Translations under genes and position numbers: made by a program
Part shown: positions 27,334 through 36,177 of the stretch, piece after piece
How positions within the stretch are numbered: the first letter of the stretch is position 1
Layout of the letters: each line of letters opens with the position of its first letter
NCBI RefSeq assembly: GCF_000828615.1
Contig: NZ_AP012273.1
Location: 1,736,001-1,800,000 of the forward strand
Direction of reading: 5' to 3'
Source: Thiolapillus brandeum
GTDB lineage: Bacteria; Pseudomonadota; Gammaproteobacteria; Chromatiales; Chromatiaceae
Length of the DNA stretch: 64,000 bases
The notes under the pieces: model-generated
Databases searched by the model: none
Told to the model about the DNA's origin: nothing
What the model saw: only the letters and a program-made list of their open reading frames with translations

Positions 27334-28565
27334 GTACAGAAATCCGCGTCCCCACCCTGCCCGAATCCGTGACCGACGCCACGGTTCTGAGCTGGCACAA
27401 GCAGCCCGGCGACAGCGTGCGCAGGGATGAGAATATTCTCGACCTGGAAACCGACAAGGTGGTGCTGGAAGTACCCTCCCCCGTGGACGGCACCCTGGTG
27501 GAGCTGCGAGCCAACGAAGGTGACCTGGTGGAGGCCGACGATATCCTGGCCATCATCGAACCGGGCAAAGCTTCTGCAGGCACCACGGCAGCACCTGCCG
27601 CTGATGCCAGCGCCCCCGCAGAAAAACCACCCACGGCCACTCCTGCAGCACCCGCTAAGGACGAACCTGTTCTCACGCCCGCCGTGCGGCGGCTGGTCAG
27701 AGAGCTCAAGCTGGATCCCCGGCAGATCACCGGCACCGGCAAGGACGGGCGCATTCTCAAGTCCGATGTCATGACCTATCTGGATCAGCAGACCTCCAGC
27801 AGGGATCCGGATGCGGAAACCGTGGCCAGCATGGTGAACGAAAGCCCCCTGCCTGCCAGCACCGCTCATGCCGAACAGCGTGTGCCCATGAGCCGCCTGC
27901 GCGCACGCATTGCCGAACGCCTGGTGGAAGCCCAGCAGACCGCTGCCATTCTCACCACTTTCAATGAAGTCAATCTCCAGGCCGTGAGCGATCTGCGTGC
28001 CCGCCACCGGGATCACTTTGAACAGAATCACGGTGTACGTCTGGGCTTCATGTCCTTCTTCGTCAAGGCCGCCGTGGATGCCCTGAAGAAATTCCCACTG
28101 ATCAACGCCAGCGTGGATGGCACGGACATTGTCTATCACGGCTACTACGACATCGGCATCGCCGTGGGTTCTCCCCGGGGCCTGGTGGTGCCCATCCTGC
28201 GCAATGCCGACCAGCTCTCCTTCGCCGACATCGAAAAGACCATCCGCCAGTTCGGCAGGAAAGCCCAGGACGGCTCCCTGAGTTACGAGGAACTGAGCGG
28301 CGGCACCTTCACCATCTCCAATGGCGGGGTGTATGGCTCCATGCTCTCCACGCCCATCCTCAATCCTCCCCAGAGCGGCATCCTGGGCATGCACAACATC
28401 ATCCAGCGCCCGGTGGCGGAAAATGGTGAAGTGGTGATCCGCCCCATGATGTACTTGGCCCTGTCCTATGATCACCGCATCGTGGATGGCAAGGACGCGG
28501 TACAATTCCTGGTCGCCATCAAGGACAACCTGGAAGACCCCAGCCGCCTGTTGCTGGAGCTCTGA
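27330..28565 (+). CDS. sucB: Dihydrolipoamide succinyltransferase (2-oxoglutarate dehydrogenase E2)
   Basis: 411 residues. The lipoyl domain (1-77) carries the lipoyl-Lys in [11 protein letters not shown]. An Ala/Pro/Thr-rich linker follows (about 80-108), then the E1/E3-binding domain (about 112-148, [15 protein letters not shown]), a second linker, and the catalytic CoA-acyltransferase core ending [16 protein letters not shown] with the catalytic His and Asp. ATGA overlap with sucA. No lpd (E3) gene follows; it must be elsewhere. Confidence 0.97.
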   Translation: MSTEIRVPTLPESVTDATVLSWHKQPGDSVRRDENILDLETDKVVLEVPSPVDGTLVELRANEGDLVEADDILAIIEPGKASAGTTAAPAADASAPAEKPPTATPAAPAKDEPVLTPAVRRLVRELKLDPRQITGTGKDGRILKSDVMTYLDQQTSSRDPDAETVASMVNESPLPASTAHAEQRVPMSRLRARIAERLVEAQQTAAILTTFNEVNLQAVSDLRARHRDHFEQNHGVRLGFMSFFVKAAVDALKKFPLINASVDGTDIVYHGYYDIGIAVGSPRGLVVPILRNADQLSFADIEKTIRQFGRKAQDGSLSYEELSGGTFTISNGGVYGSMLSTPILNPPQSGILGMHNIIQRPVAENGEVVIRPMMYLALSYDHRIVDGKDAVQFLVAIKDNLEDPSRLLLEL

Positions 28566-28571
28566 GCCGCC

Positions 28572-28865
28572 GTGTACGCCGTCATCTTCCGCGCTGTCAT
28601 CGCTGAACTGGATGACCGCTATACGGAGACCGCCCAACGCATGCGGGAACTGGCCATGACGCGCTACGGCTGCCGGGAGTTCACCTCGGTAACCGGGAAC
28701 GGCACCGAGATCAGCATCTCCTGGTGGGACAATGAAGAACAGATCCGGCAATGGAAACAGGATCCGGCGCATCGCCAGGCCCAGGAACTCGGGCGCCGGA
28801 AATGGTACCGGGACTACTCGGTACAGATCGTGAAAGTTATCAAAGCATACAAGAGCCAGCCATGA
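28572..28865 (+). CDS. Antibiotic biosynthesis monooxygenase-like (ABM-fold) protein
   Basis: 97 residues from a GTG start 6 bases after the sucB stop. The pattern MYAVIFRAVIAEL...ISISWWDNEEQIRQWKQDPAHRQAQ...W matches the dimeric ferredoxin-like ABM domain. Some members are small oxygenases or haem-degrading enzymes; others have no known activity. Its position inside a TCA-cycle operon, with ATGA overlap to the fumarase gene, suggests a housekeeping role, but none is established. Confidence 0.8.
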   Translation: MYAVIFRAVIAELDDRYTETAQRMRELAMTRYGCREFTSVTGNGTEISISWWDNEEQIRQWKQDPAHRQAQELGRRKWYRDYSVQIVKVIKAYKSQP

Positions 28866-30388
28866 CCATTATCCATCAGGACGACATCGTCCAGAGCGTG
28901 CAGGAAGCCCTGCAGTTCATCTCCTATTATCACCCCCTGGACTTCATTCAGGCCGTGGGGCGGGCCTGGGAGAAAGAACAGTCTCCTGCCGCCCGGGATG
29001 CCCTGGCCCAGATCCTCATGAACTCACGCATGAGCGCCGAAGGCCACCGTCCCGTGTGCCAGGACACGGGCATGGTCGTGGCCTTCATCGAAGTGGGCAT
29101 GGGGGTGCGCTGGAGCAGCGAGCTGAGCCTGGAGGAAATGATCCATGAAGGTGTACGCCGCGCCTACACGGATCCGGACAACACTCTGCGCGCTTCCATG
29201 GTCTCCCCCCCCTGGGGCGCCCGCAGAAATACCGGTGACAACACCCCTGCCATCGTGCACACGCGCATCGTACCCGGCAACAGGATCAAAATCGGTTTGG
29301 CCGCCAAGGGGGGAGGATCGGAGAACAAGGCAAAGTTCACTGTCCTCAATCCCAGCGACAACCTGGTGGACTGGGTGCTGGAAACCGTCCCCGGCATGGG
29401 CGCGGGCTGGTGTCCCCCGGGAATGCTCGGCCTGGGCATTGGCGGTTCATCGGAAAAGGCCATGCTCCTGGCCAAAGAAGCCCTCATGGAACCCGTGAAC
29501 ATCCATGAGCTGCTGGAAAAAGGCCCGGACAGTCCCCTGGAGGAACTGCGCCTGGAACTGTTCGAAAAGGTCAACGCCCTGGGCATCGGCGCCCAGGGGC
29601 TGGGGGGATTGACCACCGTGGTGGACGTGAAGATTCTCGACTACCCCACCCACGCGGCCTCCCTGCCCGTGGCCCTGATTCCCAACTGCGCCGCCACCCG
29701 GCACATCGAGTTCACCCTGGATGGCAGCGGCCCGGCGGAATTCACCCCGCCCACGCCTGATGACTATCCTCCCGTGACCTGGCAGGCCAGTCCGGACGCC
29801 ACCCGGGTGAACCTGGACACCATCACTCCCGAGGAAGTCAGAAACTGGCAACCCGGTCAGCGGCTGCTCCTTACCGGACATATACTCACGGGCCGGGACG
29901 CCGCCCATCGGCGCATCCAGGAACTCCTGGAAAAAGGCCACCCCCTTCCCCAGGGCGTGGACTTCCACAACCGCTTCATCTACTACGTGGGCCCCGTGGA
30001 TCCGGTAGATGGCGAAGTCATGGGGCCTGCCGGCCCCACCACCGCCACCCGCATGGACAAGTTTACGGAAATGATGCTCGGCCAACTGGGCCTCCTGGGC
30101 ATGATCGGAAAGGCCGAACGCGGACCCCAGGCCATCGAATCCATCCGCAAACACCAGGCCACCTATCTCGTGGCCGTGGGCGGTGCCGCCTACCTGGTAT
30201 CCAAGGCCATCCGCAAGGCCCGGGTAGTCGCCTTCGAAGACCTGGGCATGGAAGCCATCTACGAGTTCGAAGTAGAGAATATGCCCGTCACCGTCGCCGT
30301 GGACAGCCAGGGCGCATCCGTACACCAGAGCGGCCCGGCCAAATGGCGAATCACTGATAACATCGAAAGCATGGGCAAAACACCATGA
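28862..30388 (+). CDS. fumA: Class I (iron-sulfur) fumarate hydratase
   Basis: 508 residues from the ATG overlapping the preceding stop. It hydrates fumarate to malate using a labile 4Fe-4S cluster. The candidate ligands are the Cys in RPVCQDTG, PNCAAT and WCPPGM. The N-terminal alpha domain and C-terminal beta domain (GPAGPTTATRMDKF, VAVGGAAYLVSKAIRKARVVAFEDLGMEAIYEF) are fused, as in E. coli FumA/FumB. Coupled to sucAB, so successive TCA steps are made together (succinyl-CoA synthetase and succinate dehydrogenase are not here). The paralogue letter is nominal. Confidence 0.94.
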   Translation: MTIIHQDDIVQSVQEALQFISYYHPLDFIQAVGRAWEKEQSPAARDALAQILMNSRMSAEGHRPVCQDTGMVVAFIEVGMGVRWSSELSLEEMIHEGVRRAYTDPDNTLRASMVSPPWGARRNTGDNTPAIVHTRIVPGNRIKIGLAAKGGGSENKAKFTVLNPSDNLVDWVLETVPGMGAGWCPPGMLGLGIGGSSEKAMLLAKEALMEPVNIHELLEKGPDSPLEELRLELFEKVNALGIGAQGLGGLTTVVDVKILDYPTHAASLPVALIPNCAATRHIEFTLDGSGPAEFTPPTPDDYPPVTWQASPDATRVNLDTITPEEVRNWQPGQRLLLTGHILTGRDAAHRRIQELLEKGHPLPQGVDFHNRFIYYVGPVDPVDGEVMGPAGPTTATRMDKFTEMMLGQLGLLGMIGKAERGPQAIESIRKHQATYLVAVGGAAYLVSKAIRKARVVAFEDLGMEAIYEFEVENMPVTVAVDSQGASVHQSGPAKWRITDNIESMGKTP

Positions 30389-30753
30389 GCAGATACATGA
30401 CCGGCCTGGCCCTGATGCTACTGTCCTCCATGATCTCTGCTGGTGAAGTGGACGTCATCGCGGCCCGGGCACAGCCCGGTAACGACGGCAGCTGGCGTTT
30501 CCAGGTGACCCTGAAACATGCCGATGAGGGCTGGGAACACTATGCTGATCGTTGGGAGATTCTCGACGCCCGGGGCCATATCATCGCCACCCGGATACTG
30601 GCCCATCCCCATGTTGATGAACAGCCCTTTACCCGGGGACTGTCGGGTGTGAAGATTCCTGAAGGCACAGGCTCCCTGATCATCCGCGGCCATGACAAGA
30701 AGCATGGATATGGCGGCAGGACTCTGGAATTGTCATGGCCACCGGAGAAATAG
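30385..30753 (+). CDS. Small exported protein, unknown function
   Basis: 122 residues with a signal peptide (about 1-19, ending MISAGEVDV). The mature part is predicted beta-rich, with VTLKHADEGWEHYADRWEI, LAHPHVDEQPFTR and VKIPEGTGSLIIRGHDKKHGY. Three His-rich short motifs might bind metal. It overlaps the fumarase stop by 4 bases, the last gene of the operon. Proteins with this LAHPHVxEQPF pattern are known to me only as hypothetical. Confidence 0.75.
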   Translation: MSRYMTGLALMLLSSMISAGEVDVIAARAQPGNDGSWRFQVTLKHADEGWEHYADRWEILDARGHIIATRILAHPHVDEQPFTRGLSGVKIPEGTGSLIIRGHDKKHGYGGRTLELSWPPEK

Positions 30754-30836
30754 CTCACCCCGCCACCCGGATGAGATGGCCAGGCTGTCTTTATGTCAGT
30801 TAGCAGCCGACAGGTTGTCACCTTGTAGCCTGCAGC

Positions 30837-31121
30837 TATTAACCCGGCGACCAAGTATGCCTGTTTCAGGACGCAGAGAAGGGCGCTGAACAAGGCGTGG
30901 CGCGCAGGCAATGGCCCAGTCCTTGGCAAGGGCCACAACGTAGTGCAGCGACCTTCTCTGCGTCCCTAACTTATTGATGTTGTGCCGAAAGGCCAAGCTG
31001 TGCTGCCCCACGGACAGCGTTGCCACCGCTTGCAGTAGGCGCGCTACAGCGGCGCGGCGGCGCCTTGCCGTGAAGCAGCACAGCTTGGCTGAACCAGACC
31101 TACTTGGTCGCCGGGTTAATA
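30837..31121. mobile_element. Inverted-repeat element, family C, with two nested long hairpins (285 bp)
   Basis: Perfect 21-base inverted ends: ATTAACCCGGCGACCAAGTA (30838-30857, plus one more matching base outside) and its complement (31101-31121). Inside are two further perfect inverted pairs: GGACGCAGAGAAGG 30869-30882 with 30952-30965 (14 bases), and GCCAAGCTGTGCTGC 30992-31006 with 31075-31089 (15 bases). No open frame of coding quality. It occupies most of the 423-base gap 30754-31176 between convergent genes, where it could end transcription from both sides. Confidence 0.8.
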
Positions 31122-31176
31122 AAAGGAACTATCGGAGCTTCTCTGGGGCGAGAGACAGCTCCTGGTCTCCGGATGA

Positions 31177-31593
31177 TTACTCGGGATGAACCTTGCGTCT
31201 GAGAGCCTTGGTTTTTCCCCGACGGGTCTTGGCATCCACGCGCCGTTGCTTCGCAGCTCTTCCCGGTTTGGTAGGGCGCCGGGCTTTCTGCACCACGCCA
31301 GCATCCCTGATGAGATTTTCCAGTCGGTTCAGGGCATCGGCCAGATTCTTTTCCCGGGTGCGGTGATTCTGCGCCTTGAGGACAATGACCCCGTCGCTGT
31401 TGATGCGCTTGTCTGACAACTGGAGCAGGCGTTCCTTGTAAAAATTCGGGAGAGAGGAAGCCCGTATATCAAAACGCAGATGAACCGCTGAGGAAACCTT
31501 GTTGACATTCTGACCACCCGCGCCTTGAGCACGGATAGCCGATATCTGTATCTCGTCATCAGGAACTGAAACGGCATTGGATATCTTCAGCAT
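31177..31593 (-). CDS. arfB: Peptidyl-tRNA hydrolase ArfB (ribosome rescue)
   Basis: 138 residues from the ATG at 31593; E. coli ArfB/YaeJ has 140. The release-factor GGQ motif is in RAQGAGGQNVNKVSSAVHLRF (about 20-40). A basic tail (GRAAKQRRVDAKTRRGKTKALRRKV) inserts into the empty mRNA channel of stalled ribosomes. It releases peptides from non-stop complexes without a stop codon. The gene is divergent from the efflux-type permease gene. Confidence 0.93.
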   Translation of the reverse strand: MLKISNAVSVPDDEIQISAIRAQGAGGQNVNKVSSAVHLRFDIRASSLPNFYKERLLQLSDKRINSDGVIVLKAQNHRTREKNLADALNRLENLIRDAGVVQKARRPTKPGRAAKQRRVDAKTRRGKTKALRRKVHPE

Positions 31594-31762
31594 TCCTTTT
31601 TCCCCTGCGACAGGTGACACCTTCGTTGCCTGTATATGCGAAAATGCAAGGCATGTGTCAATTGAACAGCCTTACCCTGAACAGGTTATCAAGCTTGCCT
31701 CGGGCATGCACGCCCAACACCACCTGGCTCATGGCAACCGCCCGGACTGGAGCTCCCTGACC

Positions 31763-32806
31763 ATGTCGGACTTTACCCACAATCTGCTGGATCTCTACCT
31801 GGACGCCGCCCCCTGGCTGCTATTGGGTCTGATAGTGGCGGGACTGATCAAGGCCTGGCTGCCGGGAGATCGTCTCAACCGCTGGCTCAGTGGTGGCCGT
31901 CTGTGGAGCATCGTCAAGGCGGCCTTTATCGGCGCACCATTGCCCTTGTGTTCCTGCGGTGTGCTGCCGGCTGCCTTGAGCATCCACCGGGGCGGCGCTT
32001 CCCGGGGCGCCACGCTCTCATTCATGATCGCAACACCCGAGACCGGACCGGATTCCATTGCCATCTCCTATGCACTGCTCGGGCCTTTCATGGCGGTTGT
32101 ACGCCCGGTGGCTGCCCTTGTGAGCGCGGTATTCACCGGCATTCTCACTCTCTTTATCAAGGAACCCGGGCTACCTGTTTTGCCTCTTGGGGGCATGAAT
32201 CCCGGCAGCTGCTGCAGCGATGGAAATTGCAGCACGGCCGCCGAACGACCTCCGGCGGGATTTCTGAGCAAGACCTGGCAGGGGCTGAAGTATGCATTTT
32301 CAGACATACTCGATGACCTGGTGCTTTGGCTTGCAGTTGGCTTGCTGCTGGCAGCAGTAGTCGCAACCCTGGTGCCACCATTGGCCATGTCCCAGTGGGG
32401 CAGTGGTCTGTCTGCCAAATTGCTGATGCTGTTGGTGGGCATTCCCATCTATGTCTGCGCCACGGCTTCCACTCCCGTCGCCGCGGGACTGCTGTTGGCA
32501 GGCATCTCACCCGGCACCGTGTTGGTCTTCCTCCTCGCGGGACCGGCGACCAATATTGCAACCATCGGCGTCATTCACAAGGAAATGGGACGCACAACCA
32601 CCATGATCTATCTGTTGGGAATTGCCCTGTCCAGCGTAGGGCTGGGTGTGGCCACTGACTTCATGGTCACTGCTCTCGACATCGATATCATGGGCGAACT
32701 GGAATCCGGCGGTGATGCAGTACCTCTCTGGATTGCGGCCGGCAGTGGTGTGGTGTTGCTGGTCGCCGCGATCAGACCCCTGCGCCGGAAACTCCTTGGA
32801 CAATGA
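31763..32806 (+). CDS. SO_0444-type (DUF318-like) permease, putative Cu/Zn efflux
   Basis: 347 residues from the ATG at 31763, where MSDFTHNLLDLYLDAAPWLLLG begins; the frame is open upstream but that part overlaps arfB antisense. About eight to ten helices in two homologous halves: PLCSCGVLPAALSI...PETGPDSI in the first and VPIYVCATASTPVAAGLLLAG-like in the second, with a Cys-rich cytoplasmic loop SCCSDGNCS at about 152-160. The CSCG motif and Cys loop fit metal handling. Annotation as a Cu/Zn effluxer comes from the family and is not shown for this protein. Confidence 0.85.
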   Translation: MSDFTHNLLDLYLDAAPWLLLGLIVAGLIKAWLPGDRLNRWLSGGRLWSIVKAAFIGAPLPLCSCGVLPAALSIHRGGASRGATLSFMIATPETGPDSIAISYALLGPFMAVVRPVAALVSAVFTGILTLFIKEPGLPVLPLGGMNPGSCCSDGNCSTAAERPPAGFLSKTWQGLKYAFSDILDDLVLWLAVGLLLAAVVATLVPPLAMSQWGSGLSAKLLMLLVGIPIYVCATASTPVAAGLLLAGISPGTVLVFLLAGPATNIATIGVIHKEMGRTTTMIYLLGIALSSVGLGVATDFMVTALDIDIMGELESGGDAVPLWIAAGSGVVLLVAAIRPLRRKLLGQ

Positions 32807-32882
32807 TTTTGGCCACCAGTATTGACATCCGGTGCTCAGCCATCATATATTCAATTATTCTATTGAATTATGAGTTTTCAGC

Positions 32883-33746
32883 ATGAATTGGGAGCATTGG
32901 CTGCTTTCCCACGAATCCGGTATACGCTTGGGCTTTTTCTTCAGCGTTTTCTCCCTCATGGCCGTATGGGAAGTCCTTGCCCCCTGCCGTCAGCCGAGCC
33001 TGACCCGGCGCCTGCGCTGGACCAATAACCTGGGCCTGGTGGTATTCAACAGTTTGCTGTTGCGCCTGCTGTTCCCGGCGGCGGCCATGGGCGTAGCCCT
33101 GTTTGCCCGGGAACAGGGGTGGGGCTGGTTCAATCATGTGCCGGCCCCCTGGTGGTTGAGCATGCTGCTGTCTGTCATCATTCTGGATGCCGTCATCTAC
33201 CTGCAGCATGTCATGGTACATGCCGTGCCTCTTTTGTGGCGCCTGCACCGGGTACATCATGCCGATCCGGACTACGATGTAACCACTGGTGCCCGTTTCC
33301 ACCCCCTGGAGATCATCCTCTCCATGCTCATCAAATTTGCCGCCATTCTGTTGCTGGGACCGCCTGTGGCGGCGGTGCTGGTGTTCGAAGTGTTGCTCAA
33401 TGCCAGCGCCATGTTCAACCATGGCAACGTGCAGCTGCCTCAAAGGCTGGACAGAATAGTGCGCTGGTTCCTGGTAACACCTGACATGCACCGGGTGCAT
33501 CATTCCGTGGACGACGACGAAGCCAACAGCAACTTTGGTTTCAACCTGCCCTGGTGGGACCGGTTGTTTGGCACCTATCGGGATCAACCCCGGGCCGGGC
33601 ATCGGCATATGACCATCGGCATCCACAAATACAGGAACCCCAAACAGGTAACCTGGCTCAGTGGCATGCTGTCACTTCCCTTCAAAGGCAGGATTACCGG
33701 CTATGCCATCAACCGGCGCCAATGGAAAGCCAGTGATGAAGAGTAA
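32883..33746 (+). CDS. Sterol desaturase/fatty acid hydroxylase superfamily membrane protein
   Basis: 287 residues, several membrane helices, and the di-iron histidine boxes of the superfamily: HVMVH, HRVHHAD, a HPLE segment, NHGN and MHRVHHSVDDDE. The enzymes hydroxylate or desaturate lipids with O2 at the membrane. Substrate unknown. The last 11 bases overlap the start of the TVP38-family gene, so the two are translated together and may both act on membrane lipids. Confidence 0.9.
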   Translation: MNWEHWLLSHESGIRLGFFFSVFSLMAVWEVLAPCRQPSLTRRLRWTNNLGLVVFNSLLLRLLFPAAAMGVALFAREQGWGWFNHVPAPWWLSMLLSVIILDAVIYLQHVMVHAVPLLWRLHRVHHADPDYDVTTGARFHPLEIILSMLIKFAAILLLGPPVAAVLVFEVLLNASAMFNHGNVQLPQRLDRIVRWFLVTPDMHRVHHSVDDDEANSNFGFNLPWWDRLFGTYRDQPRAGHRHMTIGIHKYRNPKQVTWLSGMLSLPFKGRITGYAINRRQWKASDEE

Positions 33747-34398
33747 TCCCAAACTGTTGCGTATTCTTGTAGTGCTGATGCTCACCCTGGGAGTTGCCCT
33801 GACGGCTATTTACCGGGACAGACTGGATGTGAAACAGCTTGGGTTTTGGCTGGATGGCGCCGGTTGGGCCGGCCCCATACTGTTCATGCTGTTGTATGCC
33901 CTGGCTACGCTGCTTTTCTTTCCGGGGTCAATACTCACTCTTGCCGGCGGTGCCCTGTTTGGACCGGTAGCGGGTACGGTTTACAATCTTACAGGCGCCA
34001 CTCTCGGGGCAGCCCTGGCATTTCTCCTGGCCCGCTACCTGGCAAGGGACTGGGTCGAGGCAAAAGCGGCTGGCCGCCTGCGTCAGCTCAAGGAAGGCGT
34101 GGAACGGGAAGGCTGGCATTTCGTGGCCTTTGTGCGTCTGGTGCCCCTGTTTCCCTTCAACCTTCTGAACTATGCCCTGGGACTGACACGCATCCCTTTC
34201 ATCCAGTACACTGTTGCCAGCGGGTTGTTCATGCTGCCTGGCGCTCTGGCCTATACCTGGCTGGGATATGCGGGCAGAGAAGCCCTCTCCGGCAACCGGG
34301 CTGCTGTCCAGCAGGGGCTCATTGCCCTGTCCCTGCTGGCTTCGGTGATCTACCTGTCCCGGTGGTTGTCCAGACGACGGGGTAAAAAGGAAACCTGA
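33736..34398 (+). CDS. TVP38/TMEM64 (DedA-superfamily) membrane protein
   Basis: 220 residues from an ATG inside the end of the hydroxylase gene. The VTT domain is clear: FFPGSILTLAGGALFGPVAG, GAALAFLLARYLARD and RLVPLFPFNLLNYALGLT, with membrane helices through about residue 205. The family is implicated in lipid transport or scrambling and envelope homeostasis. A cognate substrate cannot be read from sequence. Confidence 0.9.
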   Translation: MKSNPKLLRILVVLMLTLGVALTAIYRDRLDVKQLGFWLDGAGWAGPILFMLLYALATLLFFPGSILTLAGGALFGPVAGTVYNLTGATLGAALAFLLARYLARDWVEAKAAGRLRQLKEGVEREGWHFVAFVRLVPLFPFNLLNYALGLTRIPFIQYTVASGLFMLPGALAYTWLGYAGREALSGNRAAVQQGLIALSLLASVIYLSRWLSRRRGKKET

Positions 34399-34453
34399 TG
34401 GAATGGATCCATTCCCGCCGGACAGAGCAACTCCATGGATCTTTCTGAAATGA

Positions 34454-35506
34454 ATGTTGCTCCGGGCGCCAATGCCGGATACTACGGCTTTCAAACCATC
34501 CAACGTCAAACCAGCCGATTCACCAGTCCCGGTTACTGAAGCCATGCACGCAACCCTGCCACTTCTGACACCCACTTCCTTTCCTCAGGTATCCAGGGGC
34601 CGACTGGCCACCCTGCAGGTCAACCTGGGATACCGTTGCAATCAGAGTTGCCGGCACTGCCATGTGAATGCCGGCCCCAAGCGCCGGGAACAGATGGACG
34701 ACCGCAGAATCGAGGATGTGTTGCGGGTGCTGGAGACACGGAAACCGGAAACCCTGGATCTTACCGGCGGTGCGCCAGAGCTGCATCCACGGTTCCGCTA
34801 TCTGGTGGAGCAGGCAAAGTCCCTGGGGGTGTCAGTCATCGACCGCTGCAACCTCACCATATTGGAAGAACCCGGCCAGGAGGATCTGGCGGATTTCCTG
34901 GGCAAACAACGGGTGGAAATAGCCGCCTCCCTGCCCTGCTATCTGCCGGAGAACGTGGATGGCCAGCGGGGCAAGGGGGTATATGAGGCCAGCATGGCGG
35001 GCCTGCGCCGGTTGAATGCCCTGGGCTATGGCGATGAGGCCAGCGGGCTGGTTCTCAATCTGGTGTACAACCCTGCCGGTCCCAGCCTGCCGCCGCCACA
35101 GCCCCTGCTGGAGGCGGATTACCGCCAGCGCCTGGGCGAACAGGGCATCGTCTTCAACCAGCTATTCACCATCACCAACATGCCCATCAAGCGCTTTGGC
35201 AGCACTCTCGTGAGCAAGGGACAGTTTCACGACTATATGCAAGTCCTGCGCGACGCCCACCTGAACAGCAACCTGTCCGACATCATGTGCCGTCACCTGG
35301 TCAGCGTGGACTGGCAGGGCCGTTTGTACGACTGCGACTTCAACCAGATGCTGGGGCTTCCTCTGAAGCTGGCAGACAAAAAGCACCCAACACTGCAGGA
35401 TCTTCTGACACATGATCTCGACAACAATCCCATTACCGTCGCCGAGCATTGCTGGGGCTGTACCGCTGGCCAGGGCAGCAGTTGCGGGGGCGCGCTGAAA
35501 TCATGA
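34454..35506 (+). CDS. arsS: Radical SAM protein ArsS (arsenosugar biosynthesis type)
   Basis: 350 residues; a later start at 34544 (MHATLPLL) is also possible, and neither has a convincing ribosome site. The radical SAM cluster is CNQSCRHC (Cys62, 66, 69 from the first start). The N-terminal LQVNLGYRCN and C-terminal DCDFNQMLGLPL and CWGCTAGQGSSCGG are typical of the ArsS/DUF3641 family. In cyanobacteria ArsS makes a 5'-deoxyadenosyl arsenical. Selenocysteine members exist, but here the positions are ordinary Cys. Followed at once by two glycosyltransferase genes with 4-base overlaps. Confidence 0.87.
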   Translation: MLLRAPMPDTTAFKPSNVKPADSPVPVTEAMHATLPLLTPTSFPQVSRGRLATLQVNLGYRCNQSCRHCHVNAGPKRREQMDDRRIEDVLRVLETRKPETLDLTGGAPELHPRFRYLVEQAKSLGVSVIDRCNLTILEEPGQEDLADFLGKQRVEIAASLPCYLPENVDGQRGKGVYEASMAGLRRLNALGYGDEASGLVLNLVYNPAGPSLPPPQPLLEADYRQRLGEQGIVFNQLFTITNMPIKRFGSTLVSKGQFHDYMQVLRDAHLNSNLSDIMCRHLVSVDWQGRLYDCDFNQMLGLPLKLADKKHPTLQDLLTHDLDNNPITVAEHCWGCTAGQGSSCGGALKS

Positions 35507-36177
35507 TCTCCATTGTCATGCCCTGTCTCGATGAAGCACAGAACATCATTTCTGTTCTCGAACCCCTGCAGGCCATGCGCGCCCGGGGCCACGAAGTCAT
35601 TCTGGTGGATGGTGGCAGCAGAGATCAGACCCCGGACCTCGCCCGACCCCTGGTGGATCTCATCCTAGAGACCACCGCCGGACGGGCGCGGCAGATGAAC
35701 GCCGGCCTGGCCAGGGCCCGGGGTGACATCGTCTGGTTCCTGCATGCAGACACCCTGGCCCCGCCCGATATGGACTGCCGGATCATGGAATGCCTGGAAG
35801 CCGGTGGCAGGCCATGGGGACACTGCCGGGTGCGCCTTTCCGGAAGCCATCCCTCTCTGCGCATCATCGAAACCTTCATGAACCGGCGTTCCTGCCTGAC
35901 GGGTATCGCTACTGGCGATCAGGGCATATTCGCCATCCGGACCACCCTCCTCGAATTGGGCGGCTACGACGAAATCCCCCTCATGGAAGACATCGCCCTG
36001 AGCCGCCGCCTGAAGAAATTCTGCGGTCCGCCCTTGTGCCTGTCCCGGCACCTGGTCACTTCCGCCCGCCGCTGGGAAGACCACGGCATCTGGCGCACGG
36101 TGCTGCTTATGTGGCAGTTGCGCCTGGCGTATTTCCTTGGCGCGGATCCGGAAAAACTGGCGGCCCTCTACCGGTGA
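35503..36177 (+). CDS. TIGR04283-type family 2 glycosyltransferase (selenodomain-associated)
   Basis: 224 residues. The GT2 fold opens with ISIVMPCLDEAQNI and has the nucleotide-sugar motif LHADT (DXD-like) at about 80-84. The acceptor part includes ATGDQGIFAIR and MEDIALSRR (catalytic ED). This subfamily is repeatedly found with radical SAM ArsS-like genes. It could add a sugar to an arsenical or lipid product, but the substrate is unknown. Start chosen at the ATGA overlap with arsS. Confidence 0.88.
   Translation: MISIVMPCLDEAQNIISVLEPLQAMRARGHEVILVDGGSRDQTPDLARPLVDLILETTAGRARQMNAGLARARGDIVWFLHADTLAPPDMDCRIMECLEAGGRPWGHCRVRLSGSHPSLRIIETFMNRRSCLTGIATGDQGIFAIRTTLLELGGYDEIPLMEDIALSRRLKKFCGPPLCLSRHLVTSARRWEDHGIWRTVLLMWQLRLAYFLGADPEKLAALYR

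Noticed and set aside
30837-31121. Integron attC site or gene cassette
   Set aside because: There is no integrase gene or GTTRRRY core-site arrangement, and the nested perfect inverted repeats fit a MITE-like or structured element better.
34454-35506. Selenocysteine in the ArsS protein
   Set aside because: There is no in-frame TGA within the gene, and the motif positions are encoded as Cys.
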